Shown: positions 45,115 to 58,579, numbered from the stretch's first letter. The stretch is 64,000 bases of DNA from Enchytraeus crypticus (GCA_905160935.1 CAJHZI010000431.1:2070001-2134000); one strand, 5' to 3'. Made by a program: numbers and translations. Notes: generated by a model from the letters alone, not told the origin.

Positions 45115-46325
45115 AAATATCTATCGTATATTAGAATATATAAATTACATGAGAATTGATTATTACTGCATATTTTGAGAGTGTTCTATGGATAAAGCAC
45201 ATGCAATCAAAGCAATATGCATTGCCTATAAAATTACTAAAAAATATGTAACAAATATTTTATAATTAGTAAAATTGTCAGTTAAAATGTAAACATTGTT
45301 AACATTTTGGCTTATTAATTATGTAATTGAAAATAACGCTTGCTTAGTTTTACATTCGTCTGCCTTGTTTCTACCCGTCTTCCATAGACAATGCTAGCGT
45401 TTATGTCTCTAGTGTGGCTGATAATGTCTTTATGTCTCACGTTCTATAACATATTTGTTATATAATGATGCATGGGATTATATGTTAGGACTGTTAGATA
45501 AAGATGTCTCCTTTTTATTTTGCAATCCCCTCTCACACGAAACTTTCGTCTTCATTTTTCAGGTTGAAAATGCAAAATTTCTGTAACTAGTTGTGTGATA
45601 TAAGTCTTGCTTGAGCTTATATCATTAACATGCCAACAGTGGTAGTAGGTTATAGACCATTTGTTCTGAACTAAACTATTTTTAAGTAATTAAGTAAAGA
45701 AAAAGAGTTTGGTTCCTAAAGAAAAAGAGTTTAGTTCGGAACAAAACTCTTTTAAATATTTACTTAATGTTAAATCTCCTCTACCCTATCTACCCTCCCT
45801 CTACCATCTGAGGACAACTTTTGTTATGACCTTTTATTTGAGCCTTTAGTTGAAATATTGGTATTATTCTGTACGTGTGTATTTATTTCAATGTCTTAGT
45901 TTAGTTCGTTTGAGCGTCATGAAATAAAGTATCCTATTTAATTGTCTCATAATATCCCCCATTGTGACTCAGTTTTCTATATGAATGTCTGATGTTGCAT
46001 CGTATGAGTAATTTAAATAAATGTTTGACAGTTTGGACGTATATTTTAATATAAGTTTGTTCTCTTTAATAATTATACCATTATTATTAGTGTATTAATT
46101 CTAACTTGTACATGAATCAAAGAGCCGTAATCAAGATCCTACAAGAATTTTAAGAAGAAGGCGAAATAGGACGTGGAGTAAGAGAAAGTTGTAGCATATT
46201 GTCGCTGTTGTTTGGTATTTACGCCGAAGCAATGACTGAGGAAGCCATGGAAGGCATTGAAGAAAGAATGTTTTAACATGTTACACATGTGTTAACGTCA
46301 GTTTCTGAACACGAAAGTAAATGAA
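45115..46325. other. AT-rich intergenic sequence
   Basis: No gene seen. At 45660-45770 AAAGAAAAAGAGTTTGGTTC is directly repeated with one change and lies between partly complementary segments (GAACTAAACT / AGTTTAGTTC), a small imperfect hairpin. Confidence 0.5.
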
Positions 46326-46326
46326 C

Positions 46327-46640
46327 GATTAACAACAACAGCAATTAGAGTGCTACTATCGGTCATGGCAACATCGCGCACTATTGAGACAAATCTAAGA
46401 CGGTGAGCATAAAGATGATCCAAAACTATGCAAATTCCAAATCCCAAAAAATCCGTCCAAAGATAAAGGAAATTAAAGAAAAAGAGGTTTGCGTTCTGGT
46501 CGCCAGTCATGGTCACTGGATAGAAAAGAAAGAAAGAACAGATTGGTCTTCAACTGCCTATGGAACTGCTCATAGGAAATATAGGTTTGCATTGTCTTCG
46601 AATCGAGCATCTGTTAGCTTACAGTCCCTTGAGCCATTAG
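46327..46640 (-). mobile_element. LINE family A 3'-end copy (diverged)
   Basis: CAGCAATTAGAGTGCTACTA, CGCACTATTGAGACAAATC, AAAGAAAAAGAGG and GGTCTTCAACTGCC in the order of the reverse-complemented LINE end. Confidence 0.8.
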
Positions 46641-46644
46641 CTAG

Positions 46645-48840
46645 TACTTAGTACTCATATAATATTATGTAGTGTATGCAAACTATTGCTGTAATAATGT
46701 ACTGATTTTTATTCATTAAAATATGCAATGTATTAACATAATGTATAGCTGTTCATTTAGAAATACCTAACTAGTACTAACGATAAAATATGATGTAATT
46801 AATCTAGTAATTTTAACATTTCATTTTAATCTTTGTACTAAATATTAAATATGTAATTAATCTCATACTTATAATACTTTGTATTTATTAGCGCGATATT
46901 GCTGACTGGTATTGCAAGAGATATTTTATGATAAGTTATTTTAACATAGATCTAGACACGGACCGAGTGCAACGCAATAGCGACGCAGTAGTTTATAACT
47001 TCGCTATTCCTCGTGATGCTGTTGTAGTCGCTAGGAAGTGTAATGATCAGATCATCATAACGAGGCTGCGATCAAATGAGACCCTCTGAAGAGGATTTTT
47101 AATTAATTATTTTGTGATTCCGAAATAAACTTAAGCTCTCTTAATTAATTTAATTAATTAAGAGGCTTTTAATTATATATCTACCTAAGTTATCTAGCTA
47201 GTATGCGACTAGTCATCAGGTTTATACGCAGTTAATATACAGTCTTTCTTTGTTGTATGTATCAGGGCCACTGTTGATTAGATCAACCGTAAACTGCACT
47301 TGTCGTAAGACGCGCCTAGGCAAGAACTGAGGATGGCAAATGGAACCCGCCTTAAAGCCTCATTTTTTCCGTGGCAACATTTTCGATGGAGTGCTCTCGA
47401 AAGAGCTGACAGGAAGCCGTCATCAGAAATATGTACATTGGACTTCTCATTTGTCACAATGCTAGGGAGAGAGAGGGCGAGAGAGGGCGAGAGTGAATAT
47501 ATAACCATGCAGCCGTTTGACTGGCAATTTACCTAGCTACCCAGTTGTTAGATTGTAGAGTTTTTAACTTCAATGTTTAGAAGCATAAAACTTCTCTTTA
47601 CGACGTCTGGACACATTCAAGCTACCGTCACATTGATTAAGCGACCAATTCTTTAACGCTCAGAATTGAACATTTTTTAAAATAACATTCTAATAGGGGT
47701 TTCCAGCCTAATGTACAGTTAATATACTGCCATAAGTTCGCCGGCAGTACGGGTGCGCCTGTGTGCGGAGTAGAGTCTGTTTTCCAGATCCAGTAGTCGA
47801 ATGCCTACCTCGGAAGTTCTTCCAGAACCGTAATGGCCGGATGTAGTACACGGGCGTCTACTAGCGGTATAGTATGACGTCGTAGAGGGCGCTTCTTTAA
47901 CTTCTCTTAAGTTACCCTTTTAATTAGAATACAACAAGAAGAGATAGCAGTGTACTGAAGTTTACAATAATTGTATGTAGCTTAGATTAAAGAGTATAAC
48001 ATAATAAAGAAAGAATCGAGAATAGAAACATGAATAAAGGCAGTCTGTGAAAAGAACGTAGAATATGATCTATATCATTTGACTGGAAACATTTAGAAAG
48101 ATTTATAAGCCTCCTTAAAAAATAGAACTTTGTTAAATAGATCTTCGTAAACACATGCGGTTGTCATGTGTGTAACTATATACGAAAAGAGAATAATCAA
48201 ATAGAATAATTTCGAAATAAATTTATACAAAATAGTTCAATTTGTTAAATAAGTTTAAAAATATGCTGAATAAAATTATTTTCAGGAAGTTCGTTTGCAG
48301 TAAATTGAAAAATTAAATACAGGAAAAATTCGACTTCTATTCGGAATTAGGACTAAGTAAACCACAGAATGGGGGTTAAAGATAGGATCTAATATTATGA
48401 CCTTAGAATTTAAAACTATATGCAAATAAATATAAGCTAGCTCACTTTGATTTGCAAAGCATGCTTATGCACTACAGTGTTTATTTTATGATAAATAGCC
48501 GTCATTTGCCTTGATGGTGAATAATCAAGCACAATTGCGTGAACTTCTGAAAGTTTAAGCATAGCCCAACCTGGATTTTTCTAACAGCAGAACAAGATGA
48601 GCTGAAATAGACGAAAGTTGCTCCAAATCCCCTCCTCGGCTTTCGTCTTATGGTACAACACTATTGATAGTGAGATAGAAAAATGGGTATCTTGGACCTA
48701 CTGTTTGATTGGTCATTAGCGGGAAAGATACATACATGCACTTCTGACACAGAATACTATATGAATGTAGTATATGTATACTATATGTGTATGGATACTA
48801 TTTGTATGACACTTCTAACACAGAATGCTATATGAATGTA
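46645..48840. other. intergenic sequence with one old repeat
   Basis: No coding exon recognised. Near 47284-47345 GCACTTGTCGTAAGACGCGC and AACTGAGGATGG resemble repeat family E. At 47115-47160 TTAATTAATTTAATTAATTAA forms a short AT palindrome. Confidence 0.5.
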
Positions 48841-48857
48841 CCCCCCCCCCCCCCCCC
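48841..48857. repeat. poly(C) tract, 17 bases
   Basis: An uninterrupted C run in very AT-rich DNA. The open frame through it (Pro-Pro-Pro) has no other support. Confidence 0.95.
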
Positions 48858-49300
48858 AATTGGCACTGTTGGCCTAGTTGGTAGCCAGTTTATATACCTT
48901 CGTAAAGCCATACGAGAGCATATGTGTACGCTTGTGGCACCAAACCAGATGTTAAACGCAGCTTTGGAGAGGATTTCTATAAAATCATTACACAAAATAG
49001 TCAGCTTACTCAACGGCTTACCTTATAATCATAGAGAGTTAAAAACTTCCAGTTTTCTTCCCTGTAAGAATATCAAGCAGTAGTGAAAGGGGTAAGATTA
49101 GCGTTTATTTTCAACTCATAAAATTACTTTTGAATAGGGTTTTGCTACATGGGAAACAAATGTTTAAAACTCATGATAACATTATTATGATTCACTGGAA
49201 AGTGACCTACCAACTCAACCATCAATGTAGTAGGCCTTGGCCTACCTGTAGGCTTACGTGAAAAGTATTTAGAAACCTAGAGAATTGCGAGACAATTAAG

Positions 49301-49535
49301 AATGTCTTAATGGCGTAGGAGTAACGTCATGAAATTTTAAATGACAAATCCTGAAGTGAATTGAACCCTCGTGGGTTCGAATCCCGGTCGCGCTGATCTG
49401 AGAGTAAAATCTCGGACATTCACTGGACTCGTTATACGGAAAATGGTCTAAATTGCCTAACGGATTAAACATGTGGTTTTAAAAGTGATAGATATCAACA
49501 TAGTTGATTATTCACTATAATGCGTGTTTACTTTT
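49301..49535 (+). repeat. tRNA-derived SINE, family D (best preserved copy)
   Basis: TCTTAATGGCGTAGGAGTAA (A-box region), TTTTAAATGACAAATCC, B box GTGGGTTCGAATCCC, GATCTGAGAGTAAAATCTCG, GGTCTAAATTGCC and AAAGTGATAGATATCAAC. It defines the family. Confidence 0.88.
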
Positions 49536-50022
49536 TTTAAGAGAAAGTTCAATTCGCACTATGTCTTGATTTACAGATGATTGTGTTCGTAGTACTTCGT
49601 AAAATTATTTAATCAAAACAATTTTGAATTGACCAAATACCTTTTTGCTTTAAGGGATGGCCTAACCAATGTGGGCTTTTCAATTGTATATACCTTTCTA
49701 TTAATGCTTAACACTTTGTCTTGCAAAATCATTTTATATTAGTAAAAATTTGGTGAGTGTTTTAGAAATATAAATAGGCACAAGTCATCACGTTTATGAA
49801 ATTCTGGCCTTGTTGCATCCAGTAGGTAAGTCTGAATTAAGCATCGAAAGTAATCACTGAATACACTAAAGTATCTCAAGACAAATAGATTGTCAATAAT
49901 ATGACAAAAATCGAGCCTTTTGCGAAATGAAAATTGGAAATTAATTAGTGTTTTGATCAGCAATAAGACAAAAATGTAAACAACTCTGAAATTTTATGGG
50001 ATAGATCAAACAGTTTCAATAA

Positions 50023-50379
50023 TTAAACATTTATTCTCTTATAACGAAACACTACAAACCAGAGTCTCTTAGTTTTTTGTTCAGACTCAAGCCTCTCAAT
50101 CCACCTCTTATTCTCAGCTACAACATCAATACCTCCTGCTTTTTCTTCTCCATTCATAAACCCGTCGATACCTTGACCTGTTCGCGCTCTATGGGTAGCG
50201 ACACACTGATCGGCGAAACTGACACGCCCGGGCCTAGCTGATGCCGTCCGGGCCTGCGTGGACGTGTCCCTGACGGCGCACGTGGATTGGTGAGCTGTGG
50301 TGGGGCGTTGATTGGTTGAGGAGGGTCGGATGGCTTGAGGTAGACGATACCCTGCTGATGTAGTTCGTAATTTTTCCAT
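50023..50379 (-). CDS. small hypothetical protein, 118 aa
   Basis: An ATG-started frame on the minus strand with base composition clearly richer in G and C (50140-50350) than its surroundings, which argues for real coding sequence. It is basic and Ser/Thr/Arg/Gln-rich at the N-terminus (RPSSTNQRPTTAHQST), then RVSFADQCVATHRAR, and ends with an amphipathic segment AENKRWIERLESEQKTKRLWF. I do not recognise the family; short basic proteins ending in such a Trp/charged segment exist among ciliary microtubule-associated proteins, but that is only a resemblance. AATAAA overlaps the last codons before the stop, and a GTTTGT after LW could be a splice donor, so the 3' end is uncertain. Confidence 0.45.
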   Translation of the reverse strand: MEKLRTTSAGYRLPQAIRPSSTNQRPTTAHQSTCAVRDTSTQARTASARPGRVSFADQCVATHRARTGQGIDGFMNGEEKAGGIDVVAENKRWIERLESEQKTKRLWFVVFRYKRINV

Positions 50380-50583
50380 GATAATTGGGAAATAAATGTA
50401 AGATAGTTGTTATTAATTCTTCACCTTGATAAAAAATAAATTTATTTTACAAAAAATTATACTTTCTTAGGATTTATAATGTAAATTATGGAAACGGGAT
50501 AGAAATACAGTATGTTGAGGAGATATTTGCCATGTACCTGCCTACTCATCATGAAAAAGCAATTAAGGTTGTAGCTACAAAGA

Positions 50584-50658
50584 CCGCCAAATGATGGGTT
50601 CGAACTCATGACCCTGCGATTGAGAGTTATCATGCTGTACAGTCTGAGCTTATCGAAC
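50584..50658 (-). pseudogene. tRNA pseudogene, Lys-derived
   Basis: On the minus strand AAGCTCAG, GCATGATAACTCTCAAT and GGGTCATGAGTTCGAACCCA follow the tRNA-Lys sequence 100 bases away with many changes. The anticodon position reads CTC and the acceptor stem no longer pairs. It is probably a decayed tandem copy. Confidence 0.65.
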
Positions 50659-50757
50659 ATAAAATAACGGCGATTTACAACTTCAAATAACCTTAGTAAA
50701 ATATATGGTATCATGTAGAGACTCAATGTCAAAATTTAATAACTTATAAAAATGCAC

Positions 50758-50830
50758 CGCCCAATGTGGGGCTCGAACCCACGACCCTGAGATTAAGAGT
50801 CTCATGCTCTACCGACTGAGCTAACCGGGC
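50758..50830 (-). tRNA. tRNA-Lys (anticodon CTT)
   Basis: 73 bases on the minus strand. Acceptor GCCCGGT pairs with ATTGGGC, with discriminator G. The D-arm TAGCTCAGTCGGTAGAGCA, the anticodon loop ACTCTTAATCT and the T-arm GTGGGTTCGAGCCCCAC are all intact. A TTTTT terminator lies a few bases downstream. There is no intron. Confidence 0.97.
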
Positions 50831-51166
50831 GTCATGTTGTTAAAATACATTTTCTCATTCTAGAGCAGATTTTCCGTGCACAGTAAGTTGTTAAAAATTG
50901 TAAGCTAAGCTGCATTGTTTGTCTTATTGTAGACTACCACTTAATGCGATCTCAAAAAAAAATTAGTCAGATAAAAGCTATCGTGAGAAAATACGTTTCT
51001 AGTCTCAACGGCTAGAAATGACTTCGAATACGTCAAACTACTGTAGATCTACAAGTAGGCCTACTATAGTGTCAGTTAGGGAAGTTGTTGAGATTTGAGT
51101 ATACAAAGGTAGGCGCAATTTATTAGAGTTAAAAGTAAGTACAACTCCTGTAAAATCGCCTCTCTC

Positions 51167-51195
51167 TTGCCTTCTTTCTCACTCTCTCTTTCTCT

Positions 51196-51233
<38 letters not shown>

Positions 51234-51307
51234 TTCTGTCTTTCTGTCTTTCTCTCCTTCCTTCTTTCCTTCCCTTTCCCTCTCGCTTCTTGTCTTTCTT
51301 TCTTTCT

Positions 51308-51343
<36 letters not shown>

Positions 51344-51426
51344 ATATCTCTGTCTTCCTCTTGTTCCCTCTCTATGTCGCTTCCTTCCTTCCTTCCTTTC
51401 TTGCTTTCTTTCTTTCTTTCTATCTT

Positions 51427-51475
<49 letters not shown>

Positions 51476-51478
51476 ATC
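51167..51478. repeat. long (CT)n / (CTTT)n tract
   Basis: About 300 bases of pyrimidines on the plus strand, interrupted only by TG and A variants. Ser/Leu open frames are artefacts. Confidence 0.95.
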
Positions 51479-51659
51479 AGATGTTCAGCTTAGTGGCGGA
51501 TCCAATGCACATATTCCTACTCACAGTCTGCTTTCTCGCTCCATAAAGAGAACGCTTTAGATCAACCAGTTAATCACTTCTCAAAAAAACTTTTCGATAA
51601 CCATGAACCTATCGACACCTTATGTAGCTTACTGCTATTATTTTAGGTGTGTATAATGT

Positions 51660-51668
51660 ATGTATATA

Positions 51669-51734
<66 letters not shown>

Positions 51735-52087
51735 ATATATATATGTATATTATATATTATTATAAAAATTATACATATATATATATATATATATATATAA
51801 ATGCTATGGATATATATATATATATATAGCTATATAATATATCATATATATATAAATATATTATAAAAATATATATATAGGCCTATATATATATATATAA
51901 TATTATTATAAAATTATAGATATATATAATATATATATATATATAATGCATGTATATATATATATATACATGGATATATATATATATAGAATATTAACAT
52001 GTATATATATATATATGATAATTATATATGATATATTATATATTATATATTATATAGTATTTATAAAAAATTATACATATATATATA

Positions 52088-52149
<62 letters not shown>

Positions 52150-52165
52150 TCTCTGGATTTATAAT
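51660..52165. repeat. 500-bp (TA)n region with AT interruptions
   Basis: Alternating TA blocks with ATTATTATAAAATTATA inserts that recur four times, so this is a compound array and not a single microsatellite. Confidence 0.95.
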
Positions 52166-52589
52166 TTTTGTATATAATTCTATACAGTATTCTTACATAC
52201 CTGAATCTATCACACAGCTGATACACCTACCGCTCTTTAGAAGGGCCTAAACAACAAGATTAGCCAACACAGTAAACAATTTTCTATGACTATTACCAAG
52301 CTTGATTGCTAATGAACTACGGCTTCCTTAGTAGTGATACTGCATAATTGCAGCCAGAAATTTTGCTACGGTTTCAAAAAATAAATTGAAAATATCCAAG
52401 TGGCTTAAAAAATTCAATTATAACGACCTAGCTGAAACCCTTCCCATATATTACCTCTTTGTAAAATAATTTTCAGAAATGAAAAACAGAGTTAATCCTA
52501 GTGAAACTTTCTAGCTTAACCCTCTAACATTTCCGGTGGATGCCTAGAACCAGCAGTGTTCAGAGTGCGACAAAAGTATAACAGAGCCA

Positions 52590-52890
52590 TGAATGCATCA
52601 GAGCCAATAATATCACCTATCATGATATTAACATAAATCCGAGCCAATGATATACTATCAGAGCCATGAATCACCCTCCATCAGAGACAATGATATCACC
52701 TGTCAAAACCATGTTTCATCTATCAGATCCAATGATACACCTCTCAGAGCCAATGATATCACCTATCAGAGACAATGATATAATATCAGAGCCAATGATA
52801 CACCTATCAGAGCCAGTGATAGCACCCATCAGAGCCAATGATGTCACCTATCAGAAAAATGATATCAACATATCAGAGCAATGATATCAG
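52590..52890. repeat. degenerate 24-bp minisatellite
   Basis: About 12 copies of CAGAGCCAATGATATCACCT plus ATCA, with variable length. Flanks are AT-rich. Confidence 0.85.
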
Positions 52891-53119
52891 GATAAGGAAT
52901 GGTACAAGATATATCACCTTTACTTCGTAAAATTGTAAGATCGATTGACCTAAATTAATAGTAAATGCCTGAAAAGAAAGCTTTGCTTGTAATAAGGACA
53001 TGTTGCAAACAAACGGGGTGGGAGAGAAATGCTAATCACCTTTTGATTAAAAGAGTTGATTTATTCAATTTAAAAATTCCAAAATCAATGAAATCATGGT
53101 TAGGCTGATTGGTAGATAC

Positions 53120-53375
53120 TGACTGCTTACTGATTGCTGACTGACTGACTGACTGACTACTGACGCGGGGGACTGATTTACTGACTGACTGACTGACATT
53201 ACGACTAAAGGACTGACTGATTGGAATGACTGATGATGATGACTGACTGATGACCGAATGCTGACTGACTGACTGACTGCTGAATGACTGACTGAATGAA
53301 ATGAATGAATTATTTAATTAATTAATTAATTTAAAGAATGATGAATGAATGAATGAAAGAATGAATGAATGATGT
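53120..53375. repeat. (GACT)n and (AATG)n degenerate microsatellite
   Basis: GACTGACTGACTG runs, then GAATGAATGAATG runs, with irregular breaks. Confidence 0.9.
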
Positions 53376-54840
53376 CGTAAGACCAGCAAGCCTCGAGGTA
53401 AATTCCAGTTTTTTATCATCGCCTGCATATAAATGCCTGAACCGAAAATACATGTATTTTTTATTTATTTTTATTACTTAGCTATTTAGTTTTTTATGAT
53501 GGTAAAATGAAAGTTTAGTAACAAAAACGAATTAAAGCATATCTGAATCGATGAATGAACATACAACTTAGTTTTATCACTTTTATAAGAGTTTCTACTT
53601 TACCCCCTCAATCCATAATCCGGCTTTGTATCGGATTATAATGGAAACAAGGGAACGTACATGAGTAATTGTGGTATGCAATAAACTACAAGCGCAGAGT
53701 TGTTCCTATGGCAACCGTTGTAAAAATGGAGTTTCGAAATATAGACCTAAAAAACTAATCGATAGTTCCAGATAAGAGATCTTTATCGAGTTAGCTCGAA
53801 ATTATGCTATAAAGATAGCATTAACGAGGGTTTTACTTTTAGTAACTTCAAGCATTCCTTCATGAATGAAACGTGGACGCCAATTATTTTAGAACAAAAT
53901 ACTATGCCTCCATGCATAATTTATTCATTCGGAACTTCCCAGAAACTAATCGTTGAAGCATCAACAAGGCGGTGAGTATTACGAAGGTGCGTGTCGCATT
54001 TCTTGCATAATGTAGCCTAATACTTAGGTTTCATGATTTCTATATTTAGACTATTAATTATATCATTTCTGCAGGTTTTTATTTAGATTACTACACTGGC
54101 TTCCGTCTGTGGCGAAATCAAAAAATCAAAGATAGCTTCCTTAATTGCCTTTCAGAAATTATATTAAGGAAGCCATCATATCGGCACTTGACCTTTTATC
54201 AAAATAACAAACCCATCTCGTAGTCTTGCTTCCAGTAAAATATTCTTACATTAGGACCTGACATTAATCCACCATTTGTCCTTCAGGTTTCTGATCCAAC
54301 ATATAGACTCTCTTGCGGCATAGTCTCTGCCGCCGCAAGAGAGTTCTATATTGTAATTGCATTAGTATCGTTCCTGGTGTATCTAAAAACCTATCTAACC
54401 ATCATAGGTTCTAAATTCTGACATCCTTACCTTAGATCTAGGCCTTGCACTGTTTTGATCTCCTTTTTCTTGTCGGTCATTGTAAACTCAGGTGTCGTAT
54501 CTTGTGGGCTTTATCGTCCTTGCACTGAGTCTGCAAGAGGGTCCCTGACATTGTCTTATGGCTAGATTTGGACGCTATTTTTAACGATTGATGATTTAGT
54601 AAGAGTACTCCACGATCAAAACTTAATCCCATTCACAACAAACGGTTCCTTAATTATCAACAAAAATACGTATCAAATTATACCTATAAGAATGTTTGGC
54701 TTCTGATTGATTTGCCTTTTTTTACTTAGTGGGAAGTGGGCCCTTGGTGGGTTTAAATATGTTAAATATTGCCTACTTGGCGTAGGGGAGATCAACGGTT
54801 GTGAGGGGGTCAATTTTTCATACTATAGCCTAGGCCTACA
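53376..54840. other. intergenic sequence, no gene recognised
   Basis: Near 54300-54340 the sequence CTCTCTTGCGGCA is inverted (GCCGCAAGAGAG) to form a short hairpin. At 54480-54580 GGGTCCCTGACATTG recalls the LINE B 3' end, but the match is short. Confidence 0.4.
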
Positions 54841-55079
54841 GCAGTGGGGTTAAACTACACCCCAGTGAAGGATTTAGTCGGGGAGTTACGCAACTGCAAG
54901 ATTGTGGAAAAACCCGTCCACCCAAAACGGCAAGTTCAACTGGGCTCTCCGAACTGCAGTTTCGAATTGGAGGCCGTTTGGTGCTCCGACAAAAAGCAAA
55001 CCACAGGAATATCAAATATAAAATAGTGTGATATATTTATCAACATTTAACAGATGTCGCCAGCTCTCAAAAACTCTCG

Positions 55080-55235
<156 letters not shown>

Positions 55236-56600
55236 GTGCTCTGCCTACTGGCAGATCCATGGTATAAATCTGTAACTCATCTAATATTCCTTATATCCTA
55301 TCCACTTCTTCTTGCAATTATCAACTATCTTTCTACACCAACTCTCCAAAGAACTTATTGATATGTAATCTTTTGAGTACTTCCGGCTAATCTTTTCCAT
55401 TCTTCTCCACATATCCACATTTCTAATGCTTTTAATTTAAATGTCATATGGTTAATTATGACTGAAATGATGGACTATGATTGCCATCGCCCTTGGACCC
55501 TTGCAGACCACTTTTAAAATTATACACTTATCTCTGTAAATTCCATTTATAATGTGACAAAATTTTTAAGTTACAAAGTTTCACAATGATTTCAGGGGAG
55601 GGGCATGACCACCTTGCCCCCCTAGATCCGCCACTGGTCCATGCCTCTTCTAACCATCCCTTTCTGTTCATATGAAATATGCTAGCATCAATCCACTCTC
55701 TCATTTAACATCATCTTCTAGGACCTTTATTCAACATTCAGTTCACACTCTGAGTAGCATGGTAAAGTGGTTAACAAACTAGACCATAACCACTTTATTT
55801 TACCCTTGGCTAAGTTTACGCTCGTTCCAATTGATTGTGAAAACCTGTTGAACAGTTCTTATGTGAAGATCTTAATATATAAAGAACTAATTAAAAATTG
55901 CCGTAATAGGGAAGAGGATGGAATCATGGGCGAATTTAGGGAGGGGAAGAAGGAGGCACGTGCCCCCGAATTTGTTGCTTGTCTCTCTCCCGTTACACGT
56001 CTATGTCTTCCCCTAAAAATGGACAAAAATTAGATATATTAAATTAAAAGTACATGGCTAAAAAAGTCGTCACTTTATTTTATATGGGGAAAAAATAGAA
56101 ATTTCCGTAAGAATGTTAAACAACACTGTCCAAAACATATTTGTGCCCCTCCCCCTCTACAAAATTTCTGGATCCTCTGTTGGATGAAACGATGACCAGG
56201 GTTTACCCTGTTCTACGAGCCATTCTATTCTATCTTCGAGAATATATAGGATAGAATGGTTACAACGGAATGGTTTTCACGGACGTTAAAAATCCCTGTG
56301 TGTCTTTGAAATTCATTAGACCTATATTAGTGATCTAGGTATCTGACAATCAGATACGGTACACACTAAAAAAACTATATAGCTATGGTTTTTCTAAAAA
56401 CCTATAGAAAACTAAGTAATAAAAATAGATAAAAATTAAATAAATAAATAAAAACTAAATAAAAAACTATTTAGCTGCATGTATATAGGATGCTTTTAGT
56501 CAGCACCATCAGATGCCGGCCTTGAATCTTTTGTCACTCTTCATACTTGCCTAAGAACGATACACTTTAATGGAGCACTACAACTACTGTAATCGCTTGT
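55236..56600. other. intergenic sequence, no gene recognised
   Basis: Only short frames without motif or splice support. GGGGCATGACCACCTTGCCC near 55605 and ATGGGCGAATTTAGGGAGGG near 55930 look like decayed repeat ends. Confidence 0.4.
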
Positions 56601-56602
56601 AA

Positions 56603-56675
56603 GCCCGGTTAGCTCAGTCGGTAGAGCATGAGACTCTTAATCTCAGGGTCGTGGGTTCGAGCCCCACATTGGGCG
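56603..56675 (+). tRNA. tRNA-Lys (anticodon CTT)
   Basis: 73 bases, identical by eye to the tRNA-Lys at 50758-50830 but on the plus strand. All arms pair, and a TTTTTT terminator begins three bases after the end. The two genes point away from each other and are 5.8 kb apart, with unrelated flanks. Confidence 0.97.
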
Positions 56676-58415
56676 ATTTTTTCAATCACTACTCTTAAAG
56701 TATAACGATCATAAATGCATATAATTAATACATAACATTACAGCACACTGGGTCAGGAAGCACAGATGCTAGTTTAAGGCCCATTTCCTCCTTCCTCTCC
56801 ATGGTTATTAGTAATCGTTGCCTTTTGATGGCGCATTCGGCCATTCACACCATGAAGTCGGCTCAGCTGCAGTCGGCGCGGTCTTATTAAGAATAACCTT
56901 CCATCAACCTGGGATTTTTCCTTCCTAAGCTGTCAACACTTGGTCTTCCAAGGTGGTGACCCACGAAGTACTAACCGAGGTCGATGTAACCTAACTTCGA
57001 TGCGCAACTAAACCAAGTGCTCTAAATACCGCCGTAATACCAGACAAAGAAATTAAAATGTCACTTTTTAGATATTTTAATCGGTTTATTGCTATAACAA
57101 GTGATGACTTTTATGTATGTTGATTGATTGATATGTGCATATTTACTGCATGTGCAAGGTAGCAAAGTAGCTAGCAATGAAACAGCTAGTTTGCAGGCAG
57201 TCATATGTTCTCTAATTCTTACGCAACGTCTAATTATTCGTGGCCTCATTTGCTATGGGGCCACGAAAACCCATAAACCCATCAAAAATCTGAGATTCTG
57301 CCAATTAAGTCTTTAAAAACTTTAGAGCTAGTTTAATCCTGACAGGATTTGATCTGAGTCTATAAAAGGAAAGGTAGTCAGACATGCATAACGAATGGCA
57401 GATGCACAAACAAACTTAACAAGATTTCAAGTGAAAGTTAGAAAAACATTTATTCAAACAGGCAAATACAAGCAGAGAACTGGTGGATTCCTTTAACTTG
57501 ATAATAGTTAATAATAGCGCCGGAATTTTGTCTAATATCAAACAAGTGCTGTAGAACTGACAATGTGTAGGTTACTGTGGAATTGAGAGCTAGTGGGAAT
57601 TGTCACATTTTTTAATCCCCTTCCCATTTACAGGACCCCTAATGGGTCTATGTTTAATATGCTCCTCTTGCTGGGGAACTCACTCCCCCAAAAAATTTCC
57701 CCTGAGTTCCCCCTCAAACTTCAACCACTGAACACTGATGTCGTCAATATCTAACGGGTTAAAAACAAAACAAAAATCAAATAACAAATTTAAACTCACC
57801 ATGGCCAAAATGGATGTCAGCATTTCAATTATCCACTACAATTCGCATTCCCGTCCGGTTTGAATGGGTTAATTAATCGTAATTTAAATGCATATTAAGT
57901 AGGCCTAATTATTAAGTAATTAATGAATTCATTGTGACTAAATAATTTTTATTTAAAAATTTAATTATAAGTAATGATTTAATTTTTAAGCAATGAATGA
58001 ATTTGCCAAATAATGTTCTGCAAAAGTTTCGGTTAGTGTTTATGTAAGGGTCGATTAAATTGAGCATACTCCTTGTAGGGAAATAAAATAGTCTAAAATG
58101 TAGTTAAAGCCTTAGTGGTCAAACACGAACAGGCACTATAGAGAAAATCTTGTCTATGCTAGAATTTGTTTTTAAAAGTATAACAAAATATTATTACTAT
58201 GCAGAAAATGAATTCACGGGGTACACCGCACAGTAAGGTATGTTATCAGTGATAGTATAAATGATCGAAATAACAATTATTGTGAAACGAATAACATAAA
58301 TGAATGAATGACAAAATGAATAGCATAATAAATAACATAATAAATAGCATAAATAATAAATAAATAACAGAGTAAAATGTATAACAAAAAATCACTGTAA
58401 CATAACATAACAAGT
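56676..58415. other. intergenic sequence, no gene recognised
   Basis: AT-rich; frames are short and lack motifs. Nothing else is seen. Confidence 0.4.
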
Positions 58416-58417
58416 TA

Positions 58418-58578
58418 ACAACAATTAGAGTGCTGCAGTCATCAATGACAACATCGATCACTATTGAGACAAAATCAAAGCAGCGAGCAATAGGAAGGTT
58501 CAAAAACGGTGCAAATTCTAAAATACAGAAAATCAGGTCAAAGTAAAGGGAATCACAGAAAAGGAGGTTTAGGCGCTG
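58418..58578 (-). mobile_element. LINE family A, short 3'-end copy
   Basis: CAACAATTAGAGTGCTGCAG, CACTATTGAGACAAAATC, CGGTGCAAATTC and GAAAAGGAGGTTTAGGCGC match the reverse-complemented LINE end. Confidence 0.85.
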
Positions 58579-58579
58579 G

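Noticed and set aside
48787..49083. 98-codon frame with a poly-Pro start
   Set aside because: Depends on the 17-base poly(C) tract; the rest is not conserved in any way I can see.
51167..51546. Ser/Leu-rich open frames (also 16745, 19309, 33471, 55012-55267)
   Set aside because: Direct translations of (CT)n/(GA)n tracts.
54844..55026. 60-codon frame (NYTPVKDLVGELRNCKIVEK) after a plausible acceptor
   Set aside because: Composition looks protein-like, but the start is GTG, the exon end is a stop in AT-rich sequence and no family was recognised; could be a transposon remnant.
55290..55440. Minus-strand frame DMWRRMEKISRKYSKDYISI as an exon
   Set aside because: No flanking splice pattern that fits and no recognised homology; most likely chance or an old repeat.
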